Below the pieces are notes generated by a model, which was not told the origin of the DNA, ran no database searches, and saw only the letters and a program-made list of their open reading frames with translations. A program made the position numbers and the translations under genes. Shown piece after piece: positions 26,802-36,405 of a stretch of DNA of 64,000 nt; the stretch's first letter is position 1; each line of letters starts with the position of its first letter. Origin of the DNA: Thiomicrorhabdus sp. Milos-T2. GTDB taxonomy: Bacteria; Pseudomonadota; Gammaproteobacteria; Thiomicrospirales; Thiomicrospiraceae. The DNA lies in assembly GCF_000702325.1 (NCBI RefSeq), contig NZ_KL370891.1, positions 124,001 through 188,000 of the forward strand, in the 5' to 3' direction.

Positions 26802-29336
26802 ATGACGAATTTGGTGATAGTGGAGTCCCCCGCTAAAGCAAAAACAATTGAAAAATATTTAGGTAAAGATTTTACTGTCCGTTCCAGTTATGGGCATATC
26901 CGTGATATTCAGAAAAAAGGTATGGGAATTGACCTTGAAAACGGCTTCTTACCTAATTATGAGATTTCGTCAGATAAGAAAAAAAATGTCACCGAACTTA
27001 AAAAACTAGCCAAGATGGCAGAAACGGTTTGGTTAGCAACGGATGAGGACCGCGAAGGGGAAGCGATAGCATGGCACCTAGCGGAAGCCCTAAATCTAGA
27101 TGTAAAAACCACTAAACGAATTGTCTTTCATGAAATTACCAAGCCAGCCATTCAGGCGGCTATTGCCAAGCCGAGAACGGTAGATTTAGACTTAGTTGAT
27201 GCACAGCAAGCTCGTCGTATCCTTGATCGAATTGTGGGGTTTGAGCTCTCGCCTATTTTATGGAAAAAAATTCGAACCGGGCTTTCAGCTGGTCGTGTTC
27301 AGTCGGTAGCGGTTCGTTTAATTGTTGAACGTGAAAGAGAAGTTGAAACTTATGAAGCAAATTTTGTTTTCAGAGTTCAAGGCCAATTACAGTTACTAGA
27401 TGCTGCTGGAAAAGCCGTGGCGGATTTGGATGTAAAACGTACCGCAAGTTTTGCTACCGAAGATGAAGCAACCGCTTTTTTAGAAGCGGTCGCTAAAGCA
27501 AATCTTTCAGTTATCTCCTTAGAAGAAAAGCCCGCAAAACGTTCACCAAAAGCCCCTTTTACGACTTCTACATTGCAACAAGAGGCCTCTTCAAAGTTAG
27601 GTTTTTCAGTAAAGCAAACTATGATGGTTGCTCAACGTTTATATGAGTCTGGAAAGATAACTTATATGCGTACCGATTCAGTGAACCTTTCTGAATTGGC
27701 CATTGAGCAAGCTAAAACGACAATTACCTCTGACTATGGTGCAGAGTATAGTGTGCCGCGCCGATATAAAACCAAGAATGCCGATGCGCAAGAGGCTCAC
27801 GAAGCGATTCGTCCAACTGATTTTGGAGTTGAGAATGTTGGTGGTGAACGAAATGAACAACGCTTATACCAACTTATTTGGCGTCGCGCAATCGCTTCGC
27901 AAATGGCTGACGCACAGTTAAAAAGAACCACGGTTGATGTCGGTATTGATCTGCTTCCAAATGATAAATTAACGGCTAAAGGTGAAGTGGTTAGTTTTGA
28001 TGGTTTTCTTAAGGTCTATGATTTTGATTCTAAAGATGAAGGCGGTTTACTACCTCCAATGACCATAGGGCAAGCTTTAAATGTTAAAGAGTTAGGGGCT
28101 AAGCAAAGTTTTAGTCGTCCACCTGCTCGTTATAACGAAGCAAGTTTAGTTAGAACGTTAGAAGAGATGGGGATTGGTCGTCCATCAACCTATGCACCAA
28201 CCATCGATACCGTTCAGCAACGTGGTTATGTGGTTAAAGAAGATCGAGAAGGTAAGCCTAGAGAATATCGTCAAATTCGTTTAGTTGACGGTAAGGTAAG
28301 TGCAGAGACTTTAACGGAAATGGCTGGAACTGAAAAAAACAAACTATTTCCCACCGATATAGCGGGGATTGTGACCAACTTCTTAACTAAACATTTTGGT
28401 GATGTATTGGATTATCAATTTACTGCTAAGGTTGAAGATAAGTTTGATGTTATTGCGGATGGGAAAATGCAGTGGCAGCAGATGTTGGCTGAGTTTTATA
28501 GTCAGTTTCACCCAAAAGTAGTTGCTGCTGAAGATGTTTCTAGAGAAGAGGCAGGACAAGCTCGTCCTTTAGGAAATCACCCTGAAAGTGGTAAACCTAT
28601 GTTTGTTAAAATTGGTCGTTATGGCCCTTATGTGCAAGTAGGTGACGGCGAAAATGATGAAAAACCCACTTTTGCGAGCTTGATGCCCGGCCAAAAAATG
28701 GATCTATTAACATTGGATCAAGCGTTAGAGCTATTTAAACTTCCTAGAGAAGTGGGTGAAATGCCAGAAACCTTTAAAGCAACCGCCGTAGATGGATCTG
28801 AATTTGGGGTTGAAAAAGGTCAGGTTATTATCGCAAAACAAGGGCCTTTTGGTCCTTACTTAGAATATGGCACTAAACTGTACGCACCGATTAAAGGATT
28901 TGATCCATTAAGCATTACGTTGGAAGAATCTGTAGCACTGGTGAAAAATAAAATACAGGCCGATGCGGATAAAATTGTTAAAACATTTGCAGGCACGGAT
29001 GTAAAAATTCTTAAAGGTCGTTGGGGGCCGTATATCACGGATGTGACAACCAAGAAAAATGCCAAAATTGCTAAGGATGAAGATGCACTAGAGCTCTCTT
29101 TAGAAGAGTGTATTAAACGTTTAGATGAAGCGCCTGAACCTAAAAAACGTGGTCGTGCTGGAGCCAAAAAAGCACCGGCAAAAAAAGCAACCGCTAAAAA
29201 GACCACCGCTAAAAAGGCGCCAGCTAAAAAAACAACCGCCAGAAAGACAACCGCTAAAAAAGCTCCAGCTAAAAAAGCGACGACTCGTAAAACTCCGGTT
29301 AAAAAATCGACCGCTAAAACGGCCGCAAAAGAATAA
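26802..29336 (+). CDS. topA: DNA topoisomerase I with histone-like C-terminal tail
   Basis: Relaxes negatively supercoiled DNA; 844 residues. The Toprim domain begins VIVESPAKAKTIEKYLG, and the catalytic tyrosine is in ITYMRTDS near residue 288. After the type IA core come Topo_C-like repeats (GRYGPYVQVGDG, GPFGPYLEYG, GRWGPYI) with no zinc-finger cysteines, unlike E. coli TopA. Residues about 780-844 are almost only Lys, Ala and Thr (repeated AKKxT/AKKAP units), like histone H1 or AlgP-type tails, and presumably increase DNA binding. The ribosome binding site is weak. The gene is followed immediately by a repeat element. Confidence 0.96.
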   Translation: MTNLVIVESPAKAKTIEKYLGKDFTVRSSYGHIRDIQKKGMGIDLENGFLPNYEISSDKKKNVTELKKLAKMAETVWLATDEDREGEAIAWHLAEALNLDVKTTKRIVFHEITKPAIQAAIAKPRTVDLDLVDAQQARRILDRIVGFELSPILWKKIRTGLSAGRVQSVAVRLIVEREREVETYEANFVFRVQGQLQLLDAAGKAVADLDVKRTASFATEDEATAFLEAVAKANLSVISLEEKPAKRSPKAPFTTSTLQQEASSKLGFSVKQTMMVAQRLYESGKITYMRTDSVNLSELAIEQAKTTITSDYGAEYSVPRRYKTKNADAQEAHEAIRPTDFGVENVGGERNEQRLYQLIWRRAIASQMADAQLKRTTVDVGIDLLPNDKLTAKGEVVSFDGFLKVYDFDSKDEGGLLPPMTIGQALNVKELGAKQSFSRPPARYNEASLVRTLEEMGIGRPSTYAPTIDTVQQRGYVVKEDREGKPREYRQIRLVDGKVSAETLTEMAGTEKNKLFPTDIAGIVTNFLTKHFGDVLDYQFTAKVEDKFDVIADGKMQWQQMLAEFYSQFHPKVVAAEDVSREEAGQARPLGNHPESGKPMFVKIGRYGPYVQVGDGENDEKPTFASLMPGQKMDLLTLDQALELFKLPREVGEMPETFKATAVDGSEFGVEKGQVIIAKQGPFGPYLEYGTKLYAPIKGFDPLSITLEESVALVKNKIQADADKIVKTFAGTDVKILKGRWGPYITDVTTKKNAKIAKDEDALELSLEECIKRLDEAPEPKKRGRAGAKKAPAKKATAKKTTAKKAPAKKTTARKTTAKKAPAKKATTRKTPVKKSTAKTAAKE

Positions 29337-29632
29337 GGGTATATGTATTTTATGATTGATTAAACAAACCTTTTAACCACGAAGACACGAAGACACGAAA
29401 GCACGAAGATTTCTAATATCTAATACCAACTTAAATTTAACGAATAACCAAACTAAACTTAATAAATTAATCGCAGTTAAACTTTACAAATACGGAGTTT
29501 ATAGGTGTGACTTAAGATTGTTAGGCTATGATTTTCGAATCACTTTTAATTGTTTTTTTAACCTTCGTGCCTCTGTGTCTTCGTGGTTAATTTTTACAAT
29601 ACTGGATAATCAATCATAAAATACGGATACCC
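29337..29632. repeat. CACGAAG-type inverted-repeat element, copy 1
   Basis: The 296-bp element starts on the base after the topA stop codon. Its ends, GGGTATATGTATTTTATGA and TCATAAAATACGGATACCC, are inverted repeats, and inside these lie AACCACGAAGACACGAAG and CTTCGTGTCTTCGTGGTT-like arms. A shorter relative is found inverted at 54166-54363. It is part of the 713-bp gene-free stretch between topA and argS. Confidence 0.8.
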
Positions 29633-29679
29633 AAGAATAATTAACTTTTTTCTGAGAAATTTCTCAGGATTCTAAAATT

Positions 29680-29702
29680 TAACCCGCGTACATGCGGGTT
29701 TT
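29680..29702 (+). terminator. possible terminator downstream of topA
   Basis: AACCCGC and GCGGGTT form a seven-base stem with a six-base loop followed by only four T residues. It would end topA transcription that has crossed the repeat element; the short T tract makes it weak. Confidence 0.4.
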
Positions 29703-29784
29703 AAACTAAATTGAAACAACTCTTTCACTTTTTTCGTGCCTTTATGGCTTGTGCAACAGCCTCAAAAAAGCCTTTTTACAAACC

Positions 29785-29796
29785 ACCAGGCCTGGT
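29785..29796. repeat. dispersed palindrome ACCAGGCCTGGT
   Basis: Exact copy in the topA-argS gap. Confidence 0.9.
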
Positions 29797-29853
29797 AGTT
29801 TGAAATTAAACTCGTTTAGCGTCATTAATTTAGTAAAATATCCGGTTTTATAA

Positions 29854-30013
29854 AGAGACCTCTGTAAGAGTCGATGACGGTATAAAAAGTCTATAATTCT
29901 TTATCCTAAACCTAATGAATCCGGGGAATAGTTCACTATTAAACGGTTTTTTTAGACTAAATCTAAAGAATTCTTTCTCTTTTTTCTTACCTCCCCGACT
30001 AGTGCTAAGGTCT
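29854..30013. repeat. inverted-repeat (MITE-like) element, subfamily II
   Basis: The 160-bp element runs from AGAGACCTCTGTAAGAGTCG to CGACTAGTGCTAAGGTCT. Its interior resembles the element at 16856-17017 (TATAATTCT and TAAATCTAAAGAATTCTTTC blocks) rather than subfamily I. It ends 36 bases before the argS start codon, so it must lie in or next to the argS promoter region. Confidence 0.75.
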
Positions 30014-30049
30014 GATGAAATATATCAGTTCAAGTAAAGAGACGTTCGC

Positions 30050-31813
30050 ATGAAGCAGCAAATCGCGCAGATTTTGACCGAAGTTGTTCAAAAACTAAAG
30101 CAACAGGGTGTGATTCCTGAAGACACAAACCCACGTATCAATGTGGAAAATACCCGAGATAAATCCCATGGTGATTTTGCGACCAACTTGGCGATGATGA
30201 TGACTAAGCAAGCTGGAATGCCGCCAAGAGACTTAGCACAGAAAATTGTAGAGTTAGTTTCAGATGCTCCGATTGTGCAGAAAGTTGAAATTGCAGGCCC
30301 AGGTTTTATTAACTTTTTTGTAGATGATTCCGCTAAGTTTGATGTCGTTTCAAGCGTATTTGAACAAAAGCAAGATTTTGGTAAGTGCAATGTAGGTCAG
30401 GGCCGTTCAGTGCTGGTTGAGTTTGTTTCTGCTAACCCTACGGGGCCTTTGCATGTGGGGCATGGTCGTGGTGCGGCTTATGGTGCTAGTGTTGCTAATT
30501 TACTTGAAGTAGCCGGTTTTGAGGTTGCTAAAGAGTATTATGTGAATGATGCTGGCCGTCAAATGGATATTTTAGCCACCTCCGTTTGGTTACGATATTT
30601 AGAACAATGTGGTGAAGCGTTTACCTTTCCAAGTAATGGCTATAAGGGTGATTATATCTATGCTATTTGCGAGAGTTTACAAGCTGAGTTTGCTACAACC
30701 CTACAAAAGCCAGTGTCTGAGGTTTTTGCCGGCGTAACTCCAGATGAAGGTCAAGAGGGTGGCGATAAAGAAAAACATATTGATGATTTGATTGTTAAAG
30801 CAAAAAATCTTTTAGGTGCGCAGCATTATGAAGCGGTTTTTAGCGCAGCAATTAATTCTATCTTGTCTGATATTAAAGAAGATTTAGCCGGTTTTAATGT
30901 GACGTTTAATGAGTGGTTCTCTGAACGTTCTTTAATGGATTCAGGTGTCATTGATGCGGCGATTGCCAAGCTACAAGAAGCGGGCAAAATCTATGAGAAA
31001 AATGGGGCTTTATGGTTTAAATCCTCTGAATATGGTGATGAAAAAGACCGTGTAGTAGTGCGTGATAATGGTATCAAAACCTATTTTGCTTCAGATATTG
31101 CCTATCACTTTAATAAGCTTGAACGTGGCTTTGATATCTTGATTGATATTTGGGGCTCAGATCACCATGGTTATGTTCCACGAGTGAAGGCAGCGATGAA
31201 TGCAATGGGCACAAATTCAGAGGCCTTACAAGTTCTTTTAGTTCAATTTGCGGTGTTATATCGTGGTGGTGAGAAACTTGCCATGTCTACCCGAAGTGGT
31301 CAGTTTGTCACTCTACGTGAGCTTCGTGAAGAGGTGGGTAGTGATGCCGCACGTTTCTTCTATGTACAACGTAAGTCAGAACAGCATATGGACTTTGATT
31401 TAGATTTAGCTAAGTCTAAGTCTAATGAAAACCCAGTCTATTATATTCAGTATGCTCATGCTCGTATCTGCCGAGTACTGTCTCAGGCGGAGGCTAAGGG
31501 TTATACTCTTGATACCCAAGTGGGGCTAGCTAATTTAGATAAACTTGTTGAAGAGCAAGAAGTTCATTTAGCCACTGAATTGGCAAAATACCCGGAAATT
31601 GTTGCTCGTGCAGCAGGGGTTTATGAGCCACACCAAATTGCTTACTATTTAAAAGACCTAGCGCATGGGTTGCACTCTTACTACAATGCAAGCCAATTTA
31701 TTGTTGAAGATGAAGCAACCCGTCAGGCTCGTTTAACGCTGATTTGTGCTGTGCAGCAAGTATTGCAGAATGGTTTGGCAATTATTGGTGTGTCTGCTCC
31801 AGAGAAAATGTAA
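30050..31813 (+). CDS. argS: arginyl-tRNA synthetase
   Basis: Class I aminoacyl-tRNA synthetase, 587 residues. It has the N-terminal Add-1 domain, a HIGH-type signature ANPTGPLHVGHGRGA near residue 130, a KMSKS-type loop read as AMSTRSG near 411, and the C-terminal DALR anticodon-binding domain ending in SAPEKM. Lengths agree with other ArgS proteins (about 577). The SPOR-domain gene begins on the base after its stop codon. Confidence 0.97.
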   Translation: MKQQIAQILTEVVQKLKQQGVIPEDTNPRINVENTRDKSHGDFATNLAMMMTKQAGMPPRDLAQKIVELVSDAPIVQKVEIAGPGFINFFVDDSAKFDVVSSVFEQKQDFGKCNVGQGRSVLVEFVSANPTGPLHVGHGRGAAYGASVANLLEVAGFEVAKEYYVNDAGRQMDILATSVWLRYLEQCGEAFTFPSNGYKGDYIYAICESLQAEFATTLQKPVSEVFAGVTPDEGQEGGDKEKHIDDLIVKAKNLLGAQHYEAVFSAAINSILSDIKEDLAGFNVTFNEWFSERSLMDSGVIDAAIAKLQEAGKIYEKNGALWFKSSEYGDEKDRVVVRDNGIKTYFASDIAYHFNKLERGFDILIDIWGSDHHGYVPRVKAAMNAMGTNSEALQVLLVQFAVLYRGGEKLAMSTRSGQFVTLRELREEVGSDAARFFYVQRKSEQHMDFDLDLAKSKSNENPVYYIQYAHARICRVLSQAEAKGYTLDTQVGLANLDKLVEEQEVHLATELAKYPEIVARAAGVYEPHQIAYYLKDLAHGLHSYYNASQFIVEDEATRQARLTLICAVQQVLQNGLAIIGVSAPEKM

Positions 31814-32500
31814 ATGGCACGTGATTATCGTCATGGGCACGCTAGCCAAAAACAAACCTTTCAACGGAAGTCTCAAACGGTAACCAAGCCTTCTTCTGGT
31901 GCGCGCCCGTCTGTTTCCATGATTTGGGCAGGGGGGTTCCTTGTATCTGCGATTTTATTAGTTGGTTTTTTTGTGACTCAACATTTTGTTTCACATGGAG
32001 TGCAGTCTGACAAGTCCGATAAATCTGGCGAACCGTCCATTTTTAAAGCCGCTAAAGACCTTAAGCAACAAACAGTTGAGACAGTACAAGACGTTTCTAA
32101 AAAACTACAGATTAAGCCGGTTGTTGTTGAAGCGGTTGATGTAAAGTCGAATCAAACACAATCAGAGGCTGACGAAAAACCCTCATTTAGTTTTTATGAA
32201 GGCTTGGGTAAGATGGAGGTGGTTGTTGATGCTGTACCAATATCGGTGGAGTTAAAACAACCTTACTATATTCAAGCCGGTACATTTGGCTCTGAGAGAG
32301 TGGCTAAACAGGAGCAGAAGCGTTTAGAGCGTCTTGGTCAAAAGCTTCAATTATCTGTTTTAACCACCAAGAAAAGAGTTTACTATCGATTACGCGTAGG
32401 GCCTTTTAATGATCGATTAGTGTTAAATAAAAAACGTAATGAATTAAGGCGTTTAGGGCTTGGTACATTATTAGTTAAAGCGCCAAAACAGAGTCATTAA
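31814..32500 (+). CDS. SPOR-domain cell-division-type membrane protein
   Basis: A 228-residue bitopic protein with a basic cytoplasmic N-terminus, one membrane segment (about residues 36-56), a polar periplasmic linker, and a C-terminal SPOR domain (YYIQAGTFGSERVAKQEQKRL near 155 to the end) that binds denuded septal peptidoglycan. This architecture is that of FtsN/DedD-like proteins, and an SPOR gene directly after argS (ftsN-like) is a common gammaproteobacterial arrangement. The start abuts the argS stop, so translation is coupled. Convergent with the cyclase gene 16 bp away. Confidence 0.85.
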   Translation: MARDYRHGHASQKQTFQRKSQTVTKPSSGARPSVSMIWAGGFLVSAILLVGFFVTQHFVSHGVQSDKSDKSGEPSIFKAAKDLKQQTVETVQDVSKKLQIKPVVVEAVDVKSNQTQSEADEKPSFSFYEGLGKMEVVVDAVPISVELKQPYYIQAGTFGSERVAKQEQKRLERLGQKLQLSVLTTKKRVYYRLRVGPFNDRLVLNKKRNELRRLGLGTLLVKAPKQSH

Positions 32501-32516
32501 CACCTGTTTTTAACGC

Positions 32517-33578
32517 CTATTTTTCTTGCGTATTTTTTTCAGGAAGTTCGGTTTCTAAAACTACTCGATTTCGACCATCATTTTTTGCCTTATACAAAGA
32601 TTCATCTGCACGCGCTATAAAATCGTCACTGCTTTCAATCTCTCCTTTATAGCAAGCAATACCAAAAGAAGCTGTTATGGTAGAAATGGGTTCAACTTCA
32701 TTTTTACGTTTTAGGTGCGCGGCTTCGATGGTTGCACGAATTTCTTCAGCACGCTTTTGAGCTTCCTCTAATGAAGAGTTAGCAAGTAAAATAGCAAATT
32801 CTTCTCCGCCATAACGACATACCGTCTCGTTATCCCCTTTGGTTTTTTTCATAATGCTAGCAAAATACCGTAAAACACTGTCGCCAACTAAGTGACCATA
32901 ATTGTCATTAAATTTTTTAAAGTGGTCAATGTCACTGATAATTAAACAGAGAGAACTTGGGTTGTCTTTTGCATCAAATAGCAGTTCTTCCATGGCATTG
33001 TTAAATGCTTTACGGTTACCTAGCTCGGTTAGCTCATCTTGCATGGCTTGGGTTCGAGCTTCAATTAACTGTTTGCGAAGTTCCTTAACTTCTAATGAGC
33101 TTTGAGTCATCTCTGCTTGAAATGCTTGGCTACTCTCTTTCATTGAGGATGCCGCATTTAAGACGTTATTAGTAATGACCTTAACTTGTGCCGCATCTAA
33201 ATTGGGGTCTGATAACTGAGTGGTGCAGTCATCAAGCTCTTTGGTATGAGTTTCTAACTTGTCACTCCAGGCATTCATTTTTTTGACCATTACGTCAATT
33301 AAACGCCTAAAAGCTCGGTCAAACTCTGAGTCTGATTTGTCTTCTTCTGTAAGGTATTCATCATACAATCGTCGTCCAACACGATCATTGTAACCAAAAG
33401 GATCATTTAAAATGGCATCCATCTCTTGTCTGAATTTTGGAATGTCACCTTTAAAATACTGATACCAAACAAAATAGTTAAGAGGGGTTGGATTGATATT
33501 TTGTTCTTCAAAAGCTTCCGTTATCGTTTTAAAGATTCGTCTAGCTTTATCTGGAGTGTCTTGAATATCAATTAGCAC
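32517..33578 (-). CDS. GGDEF diguanylate cyclase
   Basis: A 353-residue cytosolic protein. The C-terminal half is a GGDEF domain with an intact active-site GGEEF (RYGGEEFAILL near residue 252), so it should make c-di-GMP. The RxxD inhibitory site expected five residues earlier is absent, suggesting no product inhibition. The N-terminal helical region (about 1-180) ends in a predicted coiled coil and is similar in arrangement to uncharacterised sensory modules that precede GGDEF in other gammaproteobacteria. It could feed the LapD receptor encoded about 11 kb away, but this link is only inferred. Confidence 0.9.
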   Translation of the reverse strand: MLIDIQDTPDKARRIFKTITEAFEEQNINPTPLNYFVWYQYFKGDIPKFRQEMDAILNDPFGYNDRVGRRLYDEYLTEEDKSDSEFDRAFRRLIDVMVKKMNAWSDKLETHTKELDDCTTQLSDPNLDAAQVKVITNNVLNAASSMKESSQAFQAEMTQSSLEVKELRKQLIEARTQAMQDELTELGNRKAFNNAMEELLFDAKDNPSSLCLIISDIDHFKKFNDNYGHLVGDSVLRYFASIMKKTKGDNETVCRYGGEEFAILLANSSLEEAQKRAEEIRATIEAAHLKRKNEVEPISTITASFGIACYKGEIESSDDFIARADESLYKAKNDGRNRVVLETELPEKNTQEK

Positions 33579-33761
33579 AGTGATGATTCCTCGTTTATTA
33601 GCGCTTTTAATAATAAAATTCTACCACGAAATATATTCAGAAATAGAGGTTTAGTTTGATGTTTTGAATCAAATTTAATTGAACTTAATATAGAGAAAAT
33701 AAGTATAAAGCGTTATAGTTTGGTTTTAAGTAAATCATTATAAATTTTAGAGGTTAATCTA

Positions 33762-34013
33762 ATGTTAAATCCTTCTCAACTTGAATCGATGGCTAAAAAA
33801 ATTGCTGAAATTGTTCCTGAAGGTTTTGGAGAGATGCCATCCGGTCTGCAGTCTCAGGTTAAAAGTGTATTAACGAGTGCATTTGATAAGATGGACTTAG
33901 TTTCTCGTGAAGAGTTTGATATTCAAACCGCGGTTCTGACAAAAACTCGCGCTAAGTTAGAGCAATTAGAGAAGCAGGTTGCTGAATTAGAGCAACATCT
34001 TGATCAACATTAA
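33762..34013 (+). CDS. ubiK: ubiquinone biosynthesis accessory factor UbiK
   Basis: An 83-residue protein of the BMFP/YqiC family (UbiK). The N-terminal amphipathic region (SMAKKIAEIVPEGF) and a C-terminal coiled coil (DIQTAVLTKTRAKLEQLEKQVAELEQHL) are typical. In E. coli UbiK binds UbiJ and aids aerobic ubiquinone synthesis. It is next to comM in the same direction, as often seen in this class. Confidence 0.88.
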   Translation: MLNPSQLESMAKKIAEIVPEGFGEMPSGLQSQVKSVLTSAFDKMDLVSREEFDIQTAVLTKTRAKLEQLEKQVAELEQHLDQH

Positions 34014-34031
34014 TACTCATTTTTCATTTTA

Positions 34032-35561
34032 ATGTTTTTAGCCTCTCTTTCTACGCGTGCTGTTTTGGGGATGGAGTCTCCTCTTGTTATGGTAGAAGTT
34101 CATGCCAGTAATGGCTTGCCGGCTTTATCTATTGTTGGTCTCCCTGAAGCCTCTGTTAAAGAGAGTAAAGACCGTGTTCGTAGCGCACTAATTAGTTCTG
34201 GCTTTAAACTCCCTCCTAAAAGAATTACGGTTAATCTTGCCCCTGCCGACTTACCTAAAACGGGAGGTCGCTATGACTTACCGATAGCATTAGGCATCTT
34301 AATTGCAACAGAACAAATATCCGTTGAAACAAGTCAATCATTTGAGTTTTTTGGAGAGCTAGCCCTAACCGGTGAGCTTAGAGGCGTTAAAGGCATTATT
34401 TCTAGCTTGTTGGCCGCTTACAAAGCCGGTAAAAAAGTCATTATCCCAACTGAGAATGATGACGAAGCGCAATTGGTTCTCCAAACCTATCCTGAATTAC
34501 AAGGTACTTTGTTTGCCATCTCTAATTTAAGAGAAGCTTGTCGTGTGTTAATGAATGACTATTCTGCTGTAGAGCTTGTGAATAAAACGGACAATAAAGA
34601 AGCGCTTTATTCTGATGACTTAGCGGATGTTCAGGGGCAGTATCAAGCTAAACGAGCATTAGAAATTTGTGCAAGCGGGCATCATTCCATGATGATGGTT
34701 GGTCCGCCTGGAGCAGGGAAAAGCATGCTAGCTTCTCGTTTAGTCACCATTCTTCCTTCATTAAGTGCTCAAGAAGCGGTTGAAGTGGCAAGTATTCGAT
34801 CTCTTTCTGGGCAAGCGATTACCCCCGAGACCTTTTACCAACGCCCCTATCTCCACCCTCATCATACCGCTTCGGCTGCGGCAATGGTTGGTGGGGGAAC
34901 CACACCTAAACCTGGCGCTATGTCATTAGCGCATCATGGTGTTTTATTTTTAGATGAGTTACCTGAGTTTAACCGTGCGGTTTTAGAGGCATTACGTGAG
35001 CCTCTTGAAACAAAGAGTGTCAATATCTCTAGGGTGAACCAACATATTACCTATCCTGCAAATAATCTATTAATTACGGCAATGAACCCTTCACCAAGTG
35101 GGTATTTTCCCGATGATCCAAAGGGGCGTTGTAAAGATACTCCTGACCAAATTTTACGTTATCAAAAGAAAGTATCTGGTCCTTTATTAGACCGAATAGA
35201 TTTACATCTGGAAATTCCGGCTGTGGATGTTTTAGATTTACAGAAAAAATCCTCTTCAGCAGAATCGAGTGCGGAGGTAAGACAAAGAGTTTCACAAGTT
35301 AGAGAGGTTCAATTGCAAAGACAAGGTTGCTTTAATTCAGAGTTACCATCAAGTGAACTGTTAAACGTTATTGAACTTGATGACATGAGCCAATCCTTAA
35401 TTGAAAAGGCGGTTAATGAGCTAGGTTTATCTGCACGAGGGTATCACCGTGTGTTAAGACTTGCCAGAACTATTGCTGATATGGCATTAGCAGATAATAT
35501 TCAAGCACAGCATGTCGCTGAAGCTTTAAGTTATCGAGCAACGTCTAAGGCATTTGTTTAA
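34032..35561 (+). CDS. comM: YifB/ComM-family Mg-chelatase-like AAA+ ATPase
   Basis: A 509-residue ATPase. The N-terminal Lon-protease-like domain (about 1-170) contains no protease dyad that I can place. The AAA+ domain has Walker A GPPGAGKSML near 223, Walker B GVLFLDELPEF near 308, and the C-terminal Mg_chelatase_C region. ComM is a hexameric helicase that promotes branch migration during natural transformation in Vibrio cholerae. It starts 18 bases after ubiK, and its stop codon directly precedes the next ATG. Confidence 0.93.
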   Translation: MFLASLSTRAVLGMESPLVMVEVHASNGLPALSIVGLPEASVKESKDRVRSALISSGFKLPPKRITVNLAPADLPKTGGRYDLPIALGILIATEQISVETSQSFEFFGELALTGELRGVKGIISSLLAAYKAGKKVIIPTENDDEAQLVLQTYPELQGTLFAISNLREACRVLMNDYSAVELVNKTDNKEALYSDDLADVQGQYQAKRALEICASGHHSMMMVGPPGAGKSMLASRLVTILPSLSAQEAVEVASIRSLSGQAITPETFYQRPYLHPHHTASAAAMVGGGTTPKPGAMSLAHHGVLFLDELPEFNRAVLEALREPLETKSVNISRVNQHITYPANNLLITAMNPSPSGYFPDDPKGRCKDTPDQILRYQKKVSGPLLDRIDLHLEIPAVDVLDLQKKSSSAESSAEVRQRVSQVREVQLQRQGCFNSELPSSELLNVIELDDMSQSLIEKAVNELGLSARGYHRVLRLARTIADMALADNIQAQHVAEALSYRATSKAFV

Positions 35562-36248
35562 ATGGATTCTATTTATATTACTGCTTTTATTGTTGGGGTT
35601 TTAGGTGGCGTACATTGTTTAGGTATGTGTGGTGGTGTGGTCGGTGGTTTAACCTTTAGTTTAGAGAGTAGAGTGCAAACAAGTTGGTGGAAGATGATGC
35701 CGTACCAATTACTCTATAATTTAGGTCGAATTAGCAGTTATATGATTATTGGTGCTTTGTTTGGTGCTTTTGGCGCCACATTGGGAACTTTAGCGGCTTT
35801 TCTCCCTGCGCAGCAGATGTTACAGACTGTTGCTGGATTATTTATGATTGCATTAGGGTTGTATTTGGGTGGCTGGTGGTTTGGACTTGTTAAAATTGAA
35901 AAAATTGGACAATCGGTATGGAGTAAGTTATCCCCGTATGCATCCAAATTTACTCCGGTAAAACATTATCACCAGGCCTGGTTATATGGATTGGTTTGGG
36001 GGTGGTTGCCATGTGGTTTAGTTTATAGCATGTTAATTATGGCCATGTCTGCCGGTAGCGCGGTGAATGGTGCAACGGTTATGTTGGCCTTTGGTTTAGG
36101 AACTTTACCTAATTTAATGTTAATGGGAGTGTTTGCTTTTTATTTTACTCGGTTGTCTCGAATGATATGGGTAAAACGAATTGCAGGTACGAGTGTTATG
36201 TTGATGGGCGGATGGCAACTCTATTTAGCTTATAGCGTTACGGTTTAG
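35562..36248 (+). CDS. TauE/UreH-like membrane protein with HCxGMCGG motif
   Basis: A 228-residue membrane protein with about six hydrophobic segments. The first begins GVLGGVHCLGMCGGVVGGL near residue 14, the HCxGMCGG signature of the DsbD-like / urease-accessory-type TauE group, sometimes found near cytochrome cbb3 oxidase maturation genes and thought to bind metal or thiols. A second similar loop is GLVWGWLPCGLVYS near 143. No cbb3 genes are in this window, so its role is open. The stop is followed by a bidirectional terminator. One palindrome copy is read as Gln-Ala-Trp. Confidence 0.8.
   Translation: MDSIYITAFIVGVLGGVHCLGMCGGVVGGLTFSLESRVQTSWWKMMPYQLLYNLGRISSYMIIGALFGAFGATLGTLAAFLPAQQMLQTVAGLFMIALGLYLGGWWFGLVKIEKIGQSVWSKLSPYASKFTPVKHYHQAWLYGLVWGWLPCGLVYSMLIMAMSAGSAVNGATVMLAFGLGTLPNLMLMGVFAFYFTRLSRMIWVKRIAGTSVMLMGGWQLYLAYSVTV
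35971..35982. repeat. dispersed palindrome ACCAGGCCTGGT
   Basis: Exact copy inside the TauE/UreH-like gene, read Gln-Ala-Trp. Confidence 0.9.
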
Positions 36249-36324
36249 TTTTATATAAAGCCTTAGTATTCCTCAATACATTACTCAATACGAAAACAGC
36301 TTATATAACCGTGTCTTAAATACA

Positions 36325-36354
36325 AAAAAAGCCAGGTTTAAACCTAGCTTTTTG
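36325..36354. terminator. bidirectional terminator between TauE-like gene and lapE
   Basis: AAAAAGCCAGGTTT pairs with AAACCTAGCTTTTT with one mismatch, giving a stem flanked by A and T runs. It can serve both the plus-strand permease and the minus-strand TolC-like gene that converge on it. Confidence 0.75.
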
Positions 36355-36405
36355 TTTTGTAGTTCAAGTTTTAGTTAACGTATTTTTAGTTAATACCTAT
36401 AGCTT

